A stretch of DNA of 64,000 bases from Cricetomys ansorgei (Eukaryota; Chordata; Mammalia; Rodentia; Nesomyidae), in NCBI GenBank assembly GCA_026225945.1, contig JAMJFZ010000320.1:14127501-14191500 (forward strand), written 5' to 3'. Below the pieces are notes generated by a model, which made no database searches, was not told the DNA's origin, and saw nothing but the letters and a program-made list of their open reading frames with translations. Below are positions 54,034-64,000 of the stretch, piece after piece (the first letter of the stretch is position 1; every line of letters starts with the position of its first letter). The translations under genes were made by a program, and so were the position numbers.

Positions 54034-57000
54034 ACACATGCATTCTCAGAAGGGACTGAATCTCTAGAAAGTCACAGAGTTGTTTTAATAAAAACAGAGT
54101 TGCAGTGGTGGCCTTTAATCCCAGCACCCAGGAGGGACAAGGGGTCCCCAGGGCACAAGGAGGGAAGGCACCCCCTTGAGCTGTTGATCTGGGGCAACCC
54201 ACAACTTGGGAGCCAAAAACCATCATATCTTCTACTGCAAAGATCACCCACAAGGAAGTTCTCTGCCTGTAGGAAGGGTCATTGTGAACAGAGCTGGAGG
54301 GTTGGCTGGGGAGTGTTAACAGGGTAAGAAGGAAGTTGGACAACGCTTGATGGGGTTGGACAACCCCAGAAGTGGACAACCTTCTGATGACAGTGGCAAA
54401 AGTCATGGAAGACGGAAACCACTGCAGACGCGGGGTGGGGACAGGATGCCCGCACTCTGTTCTGCATTGCTCCAGACTCCCACTTTCTGACTTGGGATCA
54501 AAGCCATCTCACCACCCCATTAAGGAACCTAGCTTTCAAACCTAGCAGGCTGTCTCAGTCAGCACCAATCCTAGGCTGCTGCTGAGCAAACCCCCCGGGG
54601 CATGCAGGCTCAAACTCTGCTGGTGTGTGCATGCCCAGTGCTAAAGGTATCTGACTCCAGCATCTTGCACAACACAGGTGACATGAACTTGAGTCCTGGC
54701 GTAAATAAGAAATACAGTGCATCAGCCTGGGATTGTGAATTGACTTCACCTTGGGAGGACAGAAGACAGGAGCAATGGAAAATGGCAGGGGGAGGGACAG
54801 ACGACACCTGTGCAAAAGAAGTTCCAGCTGGCACCTTGGACTGCCAAGGTGCCTGGCTAGAGGCCAGGAGGCTTCACATCCCAGCTCCCCTCCCCCCGCC
54901 CCCCGCCTTAGGTTTGGTAGCTTGTGCCAACAGAGACAGCAAGCCTTGCTTTTCAGCAGCCTTCAAATAGGACCTCTGCGGCTGAGCTCTGACGTCGTCA
55001 CTCCTCTGTGACTCTGACTTTTGTTCAAATGTTTCAGTTCCTTTCAGTCCCTTGTTGGAGAAGTTCTTGCCTGCCTGCCCTAGCAACTGTTGTCTATTAT
55101 ACATTTAAAACCAAGGGTCATGTCCCCAGCTTTTGCATAGCTCCCATCAGAAACACCGGGAGTATTCCTAGCTCCTGTCTGAAGCACCATGAGTATTTCT
55201 GACCTGAGGCGGCTCTGGCACTGAGGGACTGGCAGAATCATGTTGATTTTCTATTCTGTACATCAAATTGGAGATCAACATTTCAAATCTGAATTTGGAC
55301 CTAATGGAAAAGGACAGTAATCACGTGACACAAATGTCAAGGCTCCTCACTTATAAGGGTCTGAGTTAGAAGAGCACACATGACCTCTCTCCTAAAGAAA
55401 GCTTACCCTCAGGGGAAAGTTTTGGAGATGTTCTCACAGATGACCAAATGCTATATGCCAACAGGGTCCCACTTCACAGAGCACACCCACCAGGAGAAAG
55501 GAACATCTCCACGGCCAAGGGGAAGTGCTAAGGTAGGTAGGGGAGCACAAGAGCTGGGGAGTGATGATGCCTCCCTCTGGAAGGGCTTAGCAGGATGCAC
55601 ATCCTGTTTCTGAACCCTGCCCAGCAAGCTGGAGAGATGAGGGTAGGTGGGAGAGCTGGGGATGGGTAGGAGAGCCGGGGGTGGGTGTGAGGTGACCTTG
55701 GCCTGGTTGCAGACCACTCCCAACCTTACAGTCATAAACACTAAGGCGGATTGTCCACCTGGTAGCTCTAACTCACTATTTGCCAAAGCTACTGCCTGAG
55801 CTGTGACTTCAGAGACAGTTGCTTGCCTGTTGCCACGCAGCCTTGCTTTGTTGGGGAATGCTAATTTAGGAATGCATGTGCCCATTCCAACCTAGCACAG
55901 AGTCCTGGGCTGCTCCTCAGCAGCGAGTGCTGTTACTGTCAGTTCACAAGCAAGCTGTCATGTCACCCCTGGGAAGCCCTGCAAAACCAAGAAGCAAGGA
56001 GCTTCTGGTGGCTGATCTACAAACCCCACGGGCTGCTGTCATGATAAGGGCAGCTGGGTTTCCTCCCTCCTGGGATGGCAGAGAGCGTTCAGCTCCAGAG
56101 TGGATTCTGGAGGCAGACAAAATGGATCCAAACACATTCCTCCTACTTTACAGCCACGGAACCAGGTCAAGGTACTTAACCTCTGTACTCGAGTCACCTC
56201 AGCCCGACAGTTGCTCAGCGACTACAGCATCCACATCGGAGGGCTGCTGTGACACAGACGGCAAGGTGCGTGATATGTGGCTAGTGTCTGGCACGTGCAA
56301 AGAATTTTGGTGTCTACTATTGTCGACAGGGACGGCTATGGCAGTGACAGAAGCAGAACCCACAATTTCAGCCCACCTACAACATGTGGGGTCCACGTGA
56401 GATCCCACATGGAGCCGCAAAGCTCCAGGGCGGAAATGCCTGCCAGTTAGTTGCGGCTGGCTAGGTAGGCTAGCATGGCCACCACCCCAATGTACTGTTT
56501 CTATACAGCGTCACTCAGAGAGCAGCTGCCCAGTGTCCCGCTTAGGAAGGCGGGGAGGCGGGAGCAGAATCTAGGCCAATGCATCTGATTTGAGCTGGGA
56601 TCACCCGTTCTGTCCGCCCTGCAGCTGAACCACACACCACTGTGACACTTTTAAGGGAACAAAGGGCTATCTTCTTAGCTAACAGCAGCTGAGACTTTTA
56701 TGCTCCATGGGTTTGCTTTCCTCTCCCCCTGGTGGGACCTGAGCTTTCCCACAGCAACCCTGCTTCTGGTGGGGACTTTCCTTCTGCACGTAACCCCCGA
56801 GTTTCTGATTAAAGGTCAACAAGAAACAAACAGCTCCATATTGTTAACGTGTGGACACGGATATTCATATCAAGAAAATGGCTTGATACCACATGGCTTC
56901 CAGGTGCCTCCAGAAAAACGTGCCAAAAAAAACTTCCCATGGCCTAAATGGCCCCTAAAATGTAGGTGTCCCCAGAAATCCCCCCACCTTCATAGCCTGT

Positions 57001-57986
57001 GCGCATGATCCACCTGCAGTTATTCTGGGTCCCAGAAAGCAGACGTCCCTCTTTTGCTTGGATACCAAGGCTTTCCTTGTGTGTGCCTCTCAGTGTACAC
57101 AGTGACTCTGGGACACTGGCCACGTGATACCTCTTGAGGGGTGTGGCTGGTACTTCCTGCTTCCCACTGGGACCCGGGGAACAGTGTTTACCTGTGCAGT
57201 GAAGAAGGCTGGTGTGAGGGATCCTGAGGGAAGGGCTGGGCTGTTGAGGGCGATGGAGCCGATGTCTGTGCCGGAGAGCAACAGCTGGGGTGCAGAGATT
57301 TCCAAGCCTTTGGGTTTTTTGCCTTTTGGGGGAAGAGATGGAGACTTGGTTTTGGAGCCCGATGACAGATTTAAGGGCTCCAGAGAATCCGAGTCATGGC
57401 AGGCTGCCTCCAGGAAGAGGCTTCTGTGTTCGGAAGGGAGGGGAGAATTGGGGGACAGGGATGGGGACCGAGATGAGGAGGGTGATGCAGACGAAACGCT
57501 GGCAGCATTTGGCAACATTAAAGAGGAGATCTTGGCTGAGACGGACGAGGCCAGGAAAGCAGACGCCGCTGCGGCCTCGGATGTGGAAGGCAGGGACACC
57601 ACAGGCCTGCTGCTGTGCTTGTCAGCTTTATTGGTCACAAACCTGATCACAGTCCTGACTTCATCCACGGGGGGGCTGTCGTCGCATGGCTCCTCCAGCT
57701 TCTCCGTCTTGATGGTCTTGAAGGCGTCAGGAGGGTTCTGCAGGGAGTTGATGGTGAAGGACGAGTACAGGCCCGAGTGGATGTACTCATTGCGGCTTGT
57801 GCCCTTGAGGGCAGACAAGCCGTGCTTGTGGACCTCTCGGCCTTCGGGGGACACCTTACAGTCGCTGTCCTGCAGCAGGAGGCTCTCCCGGCTGATCTCC
57901 ACCGCGTGAGGATCCATTTTTAGGATGTCCGGGAAAGAGACGAACTTGTACACAAACTTCTGCCCAATAACTTTCTTGATGATGTT
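44980..57986 (-). CDS. Elk3: ELK3 (Net/SAP-2/ERP) ETS transcription factor, 3' three coding exons (5' incomplete)
   Basis: ELK3 is a nuclear ternary complex factor that binds ETS sites with SRF. It represses transcription until phosphorylated by MAP kinases. Exons 57192-57986, 50159-50281 and 44980-45078 (minus) join in phase 0 to 338 codons plus stop. Adding 69 residues expected upstream gives 407, the human length, and residue numbers here use that offset. Seen: the end of the ETS domain ([15 protein letters not shown], 70-84), the SRF-binding B-box (about 136-159), an IKTE sumoylation motif (K162), the CtBP motif PLNLS (273-277), a Lys-rich D-type docking region (about 290-306), the Ser-Pro sites S357 and S363, and the FQFP ERK-docking motif (374-377). 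Most of the DNA-binding domain is outside the window. Confidence 0.96.
45495..45640 (+). repeat. B2/B3 SINE 3' part
   Basis: GGCACCCATGTCACATGGTT, then AACCAATTCCAGTGCC, TGTGGGCACGCATGCACAGA and an AATAAATCTT-rich tail. Confidence 0.6.
45935..46010 (+). repeat. MIR SINE tail and adjacent T-run
   Basis: GGCCTGGCACACATTAGAAG, then CACGGTAAATATTTGTAGAA is the MIR 3' end, followed by a T-run at about 45986-46000. Confidence 0.5.
46075..46190 (-). repeat. MIR SINE relic
   Basis: CTCACCTTATAGATGAGAAA, AGCAGTTCAGAGGCTCCAGT and GCAGAACCATGTTTTATCTC follow antisense MIR order. Confidence 0.55.
47665..47795 (+). repeat. B1 SINE
   Basis: TGCTGGTGAACACCTGTAAT, AAGGCTAAGGCAGGCAGGAC, TTAAGGCCAGCCTAGGCTAC and AGCCAGGGCTACAG. 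Confidence 0.8.
50159..50281 (-). CDS. Elk3: ELK3 penultimate coding exon (residues 335-375)
   Basis: The minus-strand acceptor is GTCTTTTAG and the donor CAG|GTAAGT. 41 codons: [20 protein letters not shown], then [14 protein letters not shown], then GPNTLFQ. This is the conserved C-domain with the two Ser-Pro MAP-kinase sites equivalent to ELK1 S383/S389. It is too short to show as a separate long frame. Confidence 0.96.
51488..51680 (+). repeat. MIR SINE
   Basis: CTCAGGCAAGCAACTTAGCC, TCTGTGCCTCCATCTTAATC, TGTTAAATGGGGACGATGAA and GGGTTGCTGGGAAGATGATA follow MIR order well. Confidence 0.75.
52543..52745 (-). mobile_element. URR1-type hAT transposon, second copy, with 8-bp TSD
   Basis: 203 bp with inverted ends CAGCGTTTCTCAATCT and GGTTGGGAACCACTG, flanked by CACTAGAA (52535-52542) and CACTAGGA (52746-52753). 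The interior CAGTAGCAAAATTACAGTT is the reverse complement of the copy at 17479, so it is inserted the other way round. No transposase frame. Confidence 0.85.
53840..54045 (+). repeat. B3-type SINE ending in (CA)n
   Basis: GGGCCAGTTAGTAAAGACAC, TGCCAAGAAGTCAGAATTTG, TACAAGTTGTCCTCTGCCCT and CCACATGTGCGTCATGGTAC fit B3-type order; the tail is (CA)n at about 53999-54040. Confidence 0.65.
54098..54145 (+). repeat. B1 SINE 5' fragment
   Basis: TGCAGTGGTGGCCTTTAATC, then CCAGCACCCAGGAGG; the remainder of the B1 is absent. Confidence 0.6.
56095..56320 (+). repeat. MIR SINE
   Basis: GATTCTGGAGGCAGACAAAA, GGTCAAGGTACTTAACCTCT, GAGGGCTGCTGTGACACAGA and GTGTCTGGCACGTGCAAAG follow MIR order. It lies inside a 174-codon chance frame. 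Confidence 0.65.
57090..57191 (-). other. Elk3: Possible ELK3 read-through C-terminus
   Basis: Past the donor of the large exon the frame stays open for 33 codons starting [10 protein letters not shown], with a stop at 57090-57092. The product would keep the B-box and CtBP motif but lose the Ser-Pro cluster and FQFP. Inferred only. Confidence 0.35.
57192..57986 (-). CDS. Elk3: ELK3 large exon (residues 70-334)
   Basis: The minus-strand acceptor is TTTTGTATTCACAG and the donor CAG|GTAAAC. 265 codons from [10 protein letters not shown] to LTPAFFTAQ cover the end of the ETS domain, the B-box, the inhibitory region, the CtBP motif PLNLS and the D-type docking region. SEAAAASAF has four alanines, as I recall for human. 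The open frame runs on both sides into intron. Confidence 0.96.
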
Positions 57987-58194
57987 CTGTGAATACAAAA
58001 GGAGGCACTTAAAATGGGTGAGCCAGAGACACGGAAGGAGGATGCACTGGAACACTGCCAGCAAAAGCACCAAAATACTCCTGATGTCCACAGGATGGGT
58101 CAGAGGAATGCAGCCATGGACTGGAGGCCCACATTTGCACTCTGGTCCACTTTCTGGTCTGTTTATTTGTGATAATTTTGTGATGGCAAAAGCC

Positions 58195-58305
58195 ACTGAG
58201 TTAGCATTTATTGTATGAAGGGGATGATTTCACATCTTAGCTCACACAATTTGCACAGTAACCTTATAGGCAGGTTTTGTCATTCTTGTTTTACAGTGAG
58301 GGAAT
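58195..58305 (-). repeat. MIR SINE relic
   Basis: GCATTTATTGTATGAAGGGG, TAACCTTATAGGCAGGTTTT and TGTTTTACAGTGAGGGAATA follow antisense MIR order. Confidence 0.55.
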
Positions 58306-58600
58306 AGAGCTGGAGAGATGGCTCAGTCAATAAACTGCAAGCATAAGGACACCCACATAAAAACTGGCCAGGTGTGGTGGCCACTCATAATCCCAACATT
58401 TGGGATACGGGGGATCCCTGGGACAAGCTGGCTAGCTCCACCAGCCTGACTCCATGAGCTCCAGGTTCAGCGAGAGTCTCTGTCTCAGTAAGTAAAGTGG
58501 AGAGTAATTGGGGAATGTACCTGATGTCAACTTTGTGCCTACACACACATGCATGCGCATGCACCCATAAACCACATATGCCCTCACGTGCATGCACACC
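58306..58600 (+). repeat. B4-type SINE
   Basis: GAGCTGGAGAGATGGCTCAG, GGCCAGGTGTGGTGGCCACT, GAGCTCCAGGTTCAGCGAGA and AAGTGGAGAGTAATTGGGGA, ending in a CA-rich tail. Confidence 0.75.
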
Positions 58601-60194
58601 ACATACACATGCAGAAAAACCAAAGTTCTAAGAATTAGGAGATAAACTCTCGGCACTGCAGTGATTCACACAGCCAAGGTTAGGGAAGGGGCAGGGAGGG
58701 TTTCCTTCACCCTAACGCAGTACTGCCTTACCTGCCTCTGGGAGCCGAGAGTGCAATGAAATAGTAACAGGAGAGTGCTCTGCTGGAAAGCCTCGGAGAA
58801 ATGTAAGCTACCGCTACCCAGCAACGCACCATTTTCTTCACTCAGGCAGCCATTTCTGGCAAGGAAGCCACTGGAGGGAAACAAACTGCCTGCTTGGATA
58901 TTTATGGCATTCATCTCGTATTCTTAGTTGCTAGTGTCTGCTTTTGGCTCTCTGGTTAAGGCTTCATCCCTCCAACAGTAGGAATGTAAATGAAAAACGA
59001 AAATCGCTATCAAGGCAAGAGTGTCCTCAGCCTGCAAGGAGGCGGATTTTAGGTGGAAGTCTGTGCTGTCCTTGAGGCTTCTGGAGCCCGGAGAGTAGTT
59101 CCCACAGAACATACCCAGTTCTACGTCTGTCTGGCAGATTCTTGCTGCAGGCCTCCCCCTGTGGTTTTACTCGAAGTCCTATGTACTCTGGGGAGAAAAG
59201 GATGGCTTCCCTCTGGCCAGCATTGTTCTATGGGTAAAGGACCCTGAAGGCTTCCTTATGAAAGCTTCTGCCTAAATCCTTGTGAAATAAATCATTTGAG
59301 GAAGAAGCACTTTATTGATTGGGGGTAAAAATCCCACCGCAGCCCTTATGGAGGGAGGAGGCAGCAGCCTTCCCCTGCCAAGACAAGCAAGCGTGGAGAA
59401 GGGGCTGTAGACCCAGACTGCCAAGATGTACCGGCACTAAAGCCAGAGGCTTCCACATTGCCACAAGGGGGGAAAGAAAGCACTGGAGTCCCTGATGGAG
59501 ATATGGAGGTACCTTCTGACCCTCCTTGGGTGGTCATGGTTTGTTCTAAGTGTGAGCATGTTAGGTTTTTGCCTGCTGCCTTGTTACATTTCTTCATCCT
59601 TTCAACAGCAGGAGAGAAGGGGCCATTTGCCACATCACTGAGATTCTCAAGAAGAAATTCCCCTTGGGGAAGGTTTTTACAGGAGGCATGAGAGGTCTTG
59701 TGAGGAAAGTTCGCCAGCACTGCGGGTGGACCTGATTGGGCGAGACGCCTCAAGGAGGAAGTGTGATTGCTGGAAAGAGCGAGGATGGGCTCTGCCTCTT
59801 TAAAGACCAGTCTCCAAGGTGGATTCCATCTGGCTTCTTAGCCACGGGGAAAGTTCTGCCAGGGCCGAAGGCTGAGAAGGAACAGAGGCAAAGATGGGGA
59901 AGGAAGGGCAGGTAGACATCAGAGAGATGCTTCCCAGCATGTCGGCTCAACAGCCCAAGAAAGGTCTGCTCCTTTGACGGGAACGGGTAAGGAAAGTTGA
60001 GTAAGTATCCAGACTGCAGTGTGAGAGGGAAGGTGAGCTGGGGGTGGAGAGGGCTAAAACAACAGCTCTTCCTTTTCCTCCAAGGCAGATCCCAGGAATA
60101 AGAAGGACCGTGAATACCTGCAGACCTCTCTACTGTTCCAAAAGGACATTTCCTACCAACTACACTGTGGAAGCTCAGCGTAGGCAGCACTAAT

Positions 60195-60365
60195 AGCGAG
60201 GGCTTGCTGAGCACGCATTTGCTGGTCACTGCTCTAAGCACTCGACGGCTATTAAAATTATTTAATCCTCTGCGAGATTACTGCCCCATGCGGCAGATGA
60301 GGAAACTGAGGTTCGTGTAGTATAAATGACATCACACATCTGACTCCTGAGCTCTTGGCCAGGGT
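60195..60365 (-). repeat. MIR SINE
   Basis: GGTCACTGCTCTAAGCACTC, TTATTTAATCCTCTGCGAGA and GCAGATGAGGAAACTGAGGT follow antisense MIR order. Confidence 0.75.
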
Positions 60366-60500
60366 AGAAGGAGATTCAAGTCAGCCCCAAGCAGATCGGC
60401 ACTTGGGCAGGACTCTTATTATGGTGAGTGATGAGGATATTTTGAAAATGTCTTCTTTTCACCCCTTCAATACCAGACTCACAAGTATTTGTTACTCCCG

Positions 60501-60513
60501 GTTGCCTGGCAAC
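60501..60513. promoter_or_regulatory. X-box palindrome (candidate RFX-factor site)
   Basis: GTTGCCTGGCAAC is a perfect inverted repeat with a 1-base spacer and fits the RFX consensus GTNRCC(N0-3)RGYAAC. It lies in an ELK3 intron. Function is inferred from the motif only. Confidence 0.45.
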
Positions 60514-61514
60514 CCGACAAACTAATGTGTGTCCAGTTGAGCCAAGTGACTTTCTGTGGTTTGAAGGAGACAGTTGCACACATCTGCCTTCTTTGTGTGG
60601 GGAACCAGCCTCTGTGTAACCTCCCATGACACGTGGAATACGACTCATAGCCAAGAGAGCCATAAAAAGCACAGCCATAGAAAGGAGAGCAAGGTTCCCC
60701 TACAGCAGACGCACAGCAGGGATTCCCCGCAAATGAAGCATGGGTTTGAAAACAACTCCAGTGTCACATCTTGCTGTGAGGAACCTGAAGCGCGGGCAGT
60801 TTGACAGGGCGCAGGGCAAAGACACCTCTCTCCACTCACTTCCCACCTCCCTCAGCTACTTCACCCAGATGGGAAGGAAAACAACACCAGCAAACCCGGC
60901 TTCCGTTTCCCAAGAACTGTCTGCAGCCCTGCGGGGTCACAGGCTCGCATGCAAGAACAGGTGTGCCCGTAACTGTGTGTAGGCGTGGGCACTGCCTTCT
61001 GTCTTCGAAGAGGACGGGGCTGTGTAAATAATCCTTTGGACCCTCAGGCTTAAAGTGGCAAAGGATTCGCAGACAGCGCATACACTTTAAACTATCTCTG
61101 TAACATTTCTTTCCCCAAACACAATGTTAATGATTTGTACATGGTCAGTATACTGAATATCGACAAGGAGACCGGTCTATACGTGTTCGGTGCAGGCACA
61201 TCTTTCCAAATCTTCTCCTTTCTGTGTCTGCCGAATTCTCAAAATCATGTCTAAGAGTAGTGGACAAATAAATGAGAATTTTCCTAAAGTTTTATCACTT
61301 AACTATATATGCATATACACATGCATATCTACTATGTATGTGTGTACACATAATACTAGGTAACGGTGCCTCTAGGACTGAATTCGCATTCCTAGTGATA
61401 TTAGGGTAGTATTCAAATAAGCCCACTAAGCATTTGTTGTAGTATATGAATTTGACTATAAAGAGCAATGACCCTCGCATGAAGCCAGAGGCCACTGATA
61501 ATTTCATATATGGC

Positions 61515-61520
<6 letters not shown>

Positions 61521-61553
<33 letters not shown>

Positions 61554-61587
61554 TGTGTGTATGCATGTATGTGTGTGTGTGTGTATG

Positions 61588-61625
<38 letters not shown>
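61521..61625. repeat. Long interrupted (TG)n microsatellite
   Basis: About 105 bp of TG with two near-identical interruptions, TATGCATGTATG and TATGCGTGTATG. All long frames through it are repeat artefacts. Confidence 0.95.
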
Positions 61626-61627
<2 letters not shown>

Positions 61628-62119
61628 TTGCCTCACAGCATTTTTATAATTATGTATTTTTATTATTTGACAGTTCTATACGCATATATAATGGATTTTA
61701 GTCCATCTCATCCCCTATTACCCTCTAGCCCCTGCTTCTTCTCCTGCTGAAGCCCCCCTCCCTTTCCCTTTGTGTGTCTGTGTGTGACCTACTGAGTCTG
61801 TGAAGTGTAGAGTCACCTGCATGAGAGACAGGTGGGAGGGGACGCGGGCAACCTCTCAGTGGCTACACCACTGAAGACAATGACACCCTTTTCCCCAGCC
61901 AGTGGTAACTGTCAACAGTCCCTCAGGCCTCGTGATCCCTTTCCCTTTCACGAGGGAAGGCTGACAGCCCCAGTCTTGTACGCGTAGCCACAGCCGCAGT
62001 GGGTCCCTAAGTGCATCCGCCGCGTCGAGAAGACCCCTTCGCAGCGATCTTTTCCAACCGCTGGCTCTTACGGTCTTTCCACCCCCTCTTCCACAGTTCC
62101 CCAGGGCTCTTTTTTCTTC

Positions 62120-62262
62120 CCCTGGAATGGCGTCTTACTGTGTAGCGCTGGCTGGTCTGGAACTCACTATGTAGACCACACCGGTCTGGAACTCAAGAAA
62201 GATCAGCCTGTCTCTGCCTCCCCGGTGATGAAATTAAAGGCATGCGCACCCAGCACCCATGG
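62120..62262 (-). repeat. B1 SINE
   Basis: Antisense B1: GCTGGTCTGGAACTCACTAT, GTAGACCACACCGGTCTGGA, CCTGTCTCTGCCTCCCCGGT and AAATTAAAGGCATGCGCACC. Confidence 0.8.
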
Positions 62263-62789
62263 CGTTTTTTTTACCTAAAATCTTCTACATAGATACTATC
62301 ACCACGCGCACATCCCTGCAACCTCAGACCTCCTTTGAGAGCTTCATAAACTTCTGTTTCATCAACGCGTTGACTCAGTAAATACTCAGCGTGTGTGTGG
62401 AGCATGCTCTACTGGTCTGGCACCTCAGTTCTGGTCTCAAGCGTCAGACTTCCATGTGCTCAGACTCGTTATCCAGCCTCCGTTTTCTCAGAGGGCTTCT
62501 CATCGTTCTTCCTGGCCGAGCTCCCTTAACGCTCCATCCTCCGAGGGCTCCCCCTGGAATTGCAGCCTCTTGCCCTCTGACCTTGCCTCTTCCATGCCCT
62601 GGGCCCAGCTCTGAGAAACGTCAGCAGCTCACACAGCAGGGAGGGAAAGTTGTACAGAAACGTCCTACACCAGCTGGGTCTTTTCTCAGCCTCGTATGGG
62701 AGGACAGTCGGGAACAGGGACGATGTAGGGGGGCCTTTCCCACCAGCATCTACTTGATACCGCTGCCAGGCTGTTGCTTGGATTAAGTT

Positions 62790-62885
62790 CAGATGCCACC
62801 CAGTCTCATTCTAGCCACATGATTCAGCATCCTCATCTGTAGAATGGGACTGACCCGTCCACCTAAAGCGTGTAGCCAGATACCC
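62790..62885 (+). repeat. MIR SINE relic
   Basis: GATTCAGCATCCTCATCTGT, then AGAATGGGACTGACCCGTCC is the MIR centre; the ends are lost. Confidence 0.5.
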
Positions 62886-64000
62886 AACAAACCCACACAT
62901 GAGAAGCCCATAGCGTTTATCGGCTTCAGTACTATCATCCTTATTTCCCACTCCCATTTAGCCAATATTACTCCATTAACACTACCTGCTCTCAGCCGGG
63001 AGGGCAATTTAATAGCCATTGTGAACCTTCCTAGAAGACTGCACATTCTACTTGTTTTATCTACAGTTATGGGCTACATGGCCCGTGGCTCATCGGGCAG
63101 ATTACATCTGGTTTATATATCTCAACAAAGCGTGGGAAACATGATGTTTTACTTAGTGGGATTCAGACAACAAAGAGATGCGAAGTTTATGGTATATCAT
63201 GTCAAACATGGCCAGCATTTGCCATTCACCATGAAGAAACCCTTACAAGAGCCAATTCTGAGTTTAGGGGGGTGGTGTGTGTGGTAAGAGCGGTGGCCAT
63301 CAGGGAGCCACTGCTAAACTGAAGGATCCTGGGATTCACACAGATGGGGATCACAGCCTATGACAGCAACGCTACACATCGGGTCCTGTGAGGTGGTGCA
63401 GACAGAAACCAGACACCCAGGGGACACCAACTGCTTCACGATGCCTCTGCAGACAGGAAATGTGCTGCCAAACAAGCAGGCACGGCCTGGCTTCTTGATG
63501 GTGGCTGTGACTCCTGGGAGGCCCACTAGAGGCTGCTGGCCCCCAGGGCTTGTCACCAAGGCCCCTAGCATAGGGAACCCAAGCTCGGGTGCCAGCAGAC
63601 ACAGGATGATGGGTTTATGTGGGACGCGTTCTCACAACAGATGCTTTGTATGAAATAGGCTGTGGGAAAGAAGGGTAAAGGAACGCAGCCAGCACACATG
63701 CAGGCCACCACCTACCGTGAACATAGCTACCTCACAAGGTGCACACAGCCCAGCCGGTTTAAAGATGTCAAGAATCACTGCTGTTGTGTGGGCAGGGAGG
63801 TTTAATCCAACTTTTCCACCATAGAGAGGTGAATTAAATATTGGGGCAGCCAGAGAGTGGAGCGTCATGTCACAGAGAACACGTGTTCTCACTTCCTTGT
63901 CTTTAGGTGTAAGATTATAGTGCCCATGAGATGTTCCCACCATTTCAATGAAATAATGTAAATATATATACATAGATAATGCACACATACACGTGTGCAT

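Larger units (their letters stand above)
50282..57191 (-). other. ELK3 intron between the large and penultimate exons
   Basis: Contains MIR copies, a URR1-type transposon, a B3-type SINE with a (CA)n tail, a B1 fragment, and a consensus kappa-B decamer at 56772. The many open frames near 54-57 kb reflect higher GC, not recognised genes. Confidence 0.75.
57987..64000 (-). other. ELK3 intron upstream of the large exon (partial)
   Basis: MIR and B4 copies, a long (TG)n run, an antisense B1 and an X-box palindrome. I looked for the minus-strand ETS exon (ending RYYYDK) and did not find it, so the intron continues beyond the window. Confidence 0.75.

Noticed and set aside
54990..55000. CRE-like TGACGTCGTCA
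   Set aside because: One base off the CRE consensus (TGACGTCA) and no other promoter signal nearby.
55876..56400. 174-codon plus-strand open frame
   Set aside because: Overlaps a MIR SINE and has no domain; arises from GC-richer sequence.
57124..57909. 261-codon plus-strand open frame
   Set aside because: Antisense shadow of the large ELK3 exon; high GC and Ser codons on the coding strand leave the other strand open.
61446..61750. Cys/Val-rich frames with membrane-like look
   Set aside because: Translations of the (TG)n run.
62844..63287. 147-codon plus-strand open frame
   Set aside because: Begins in a MIR relic, has no recognisable domain and lies in an ELK3 intron.

Overview
This is nuclear DNA from a myomorph (mouse-, rat- or hamster-like) rodent. 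Two well-conserved vertebrate genes are broken into many exons with GT-AG introns, and the non-coding DNA carries SINE families restricted to or typical of rodents (B1, B2/B3, B4, ID-like), two URR1-type hAT transposon copies, L1 3' ends, old MIR and L1 relics and many microsatellites. I cannot name the species from the sequence alone.

Bases 1-35075 (+ strand) hold the protein-coding part of CDK17 (PCTAIRE-2). I reassembled sixteen coding exons (4054-34350). Reading frame and intron phase agree at every junction, and together they give exactly 523 codons plus a stop, the length known for CDK17. The promoter and non-coding first exon lie upstream of the window; 1-4024 is intron. The 3' UTR starts at 34351 and has a candidate poly(A) signal at 35050.

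Bases 35076-44339 are the tail-to-tail intergenic gap. About 2.9 kb of it is one decayed L1 on the minus strand (about 36740-39620). Just before it, at 36428-36529, sits an exon-like block with good splice sites that belongs to no gene I recognise.

Bases 44340-64000 (- strand) hold the 3' part of ELK3 (Net/SAP-2/ERP), an ETS-family ternary complex factor. Three coding exons are present: 57192-57986, 50159-50281 and 44980-45078. They encode 338 residues, which with the 69 residues expected from the missing upstream exon gives 407. The exon for most of the ETS DNA-binding domain and the promoter lie beyond base 64000.

The two genes converge but have no evident shared function: one is a cytoplasmic CDK-like kinase, the other a nuclear transcription factor that responds to MAP kinase. 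I see no operon, CRISPR array, prokaryotic mobile element, tRNA/rRNA gene or new multi-gene system. The points of interest are exon-scale (a candidate unannotated exon, two read-through isoforms, SINEs tight against splice acceptors) and repeat-scale (transposons with intact target-site duplications, an LTR-like pair with a nested SINE, large microsatellites).
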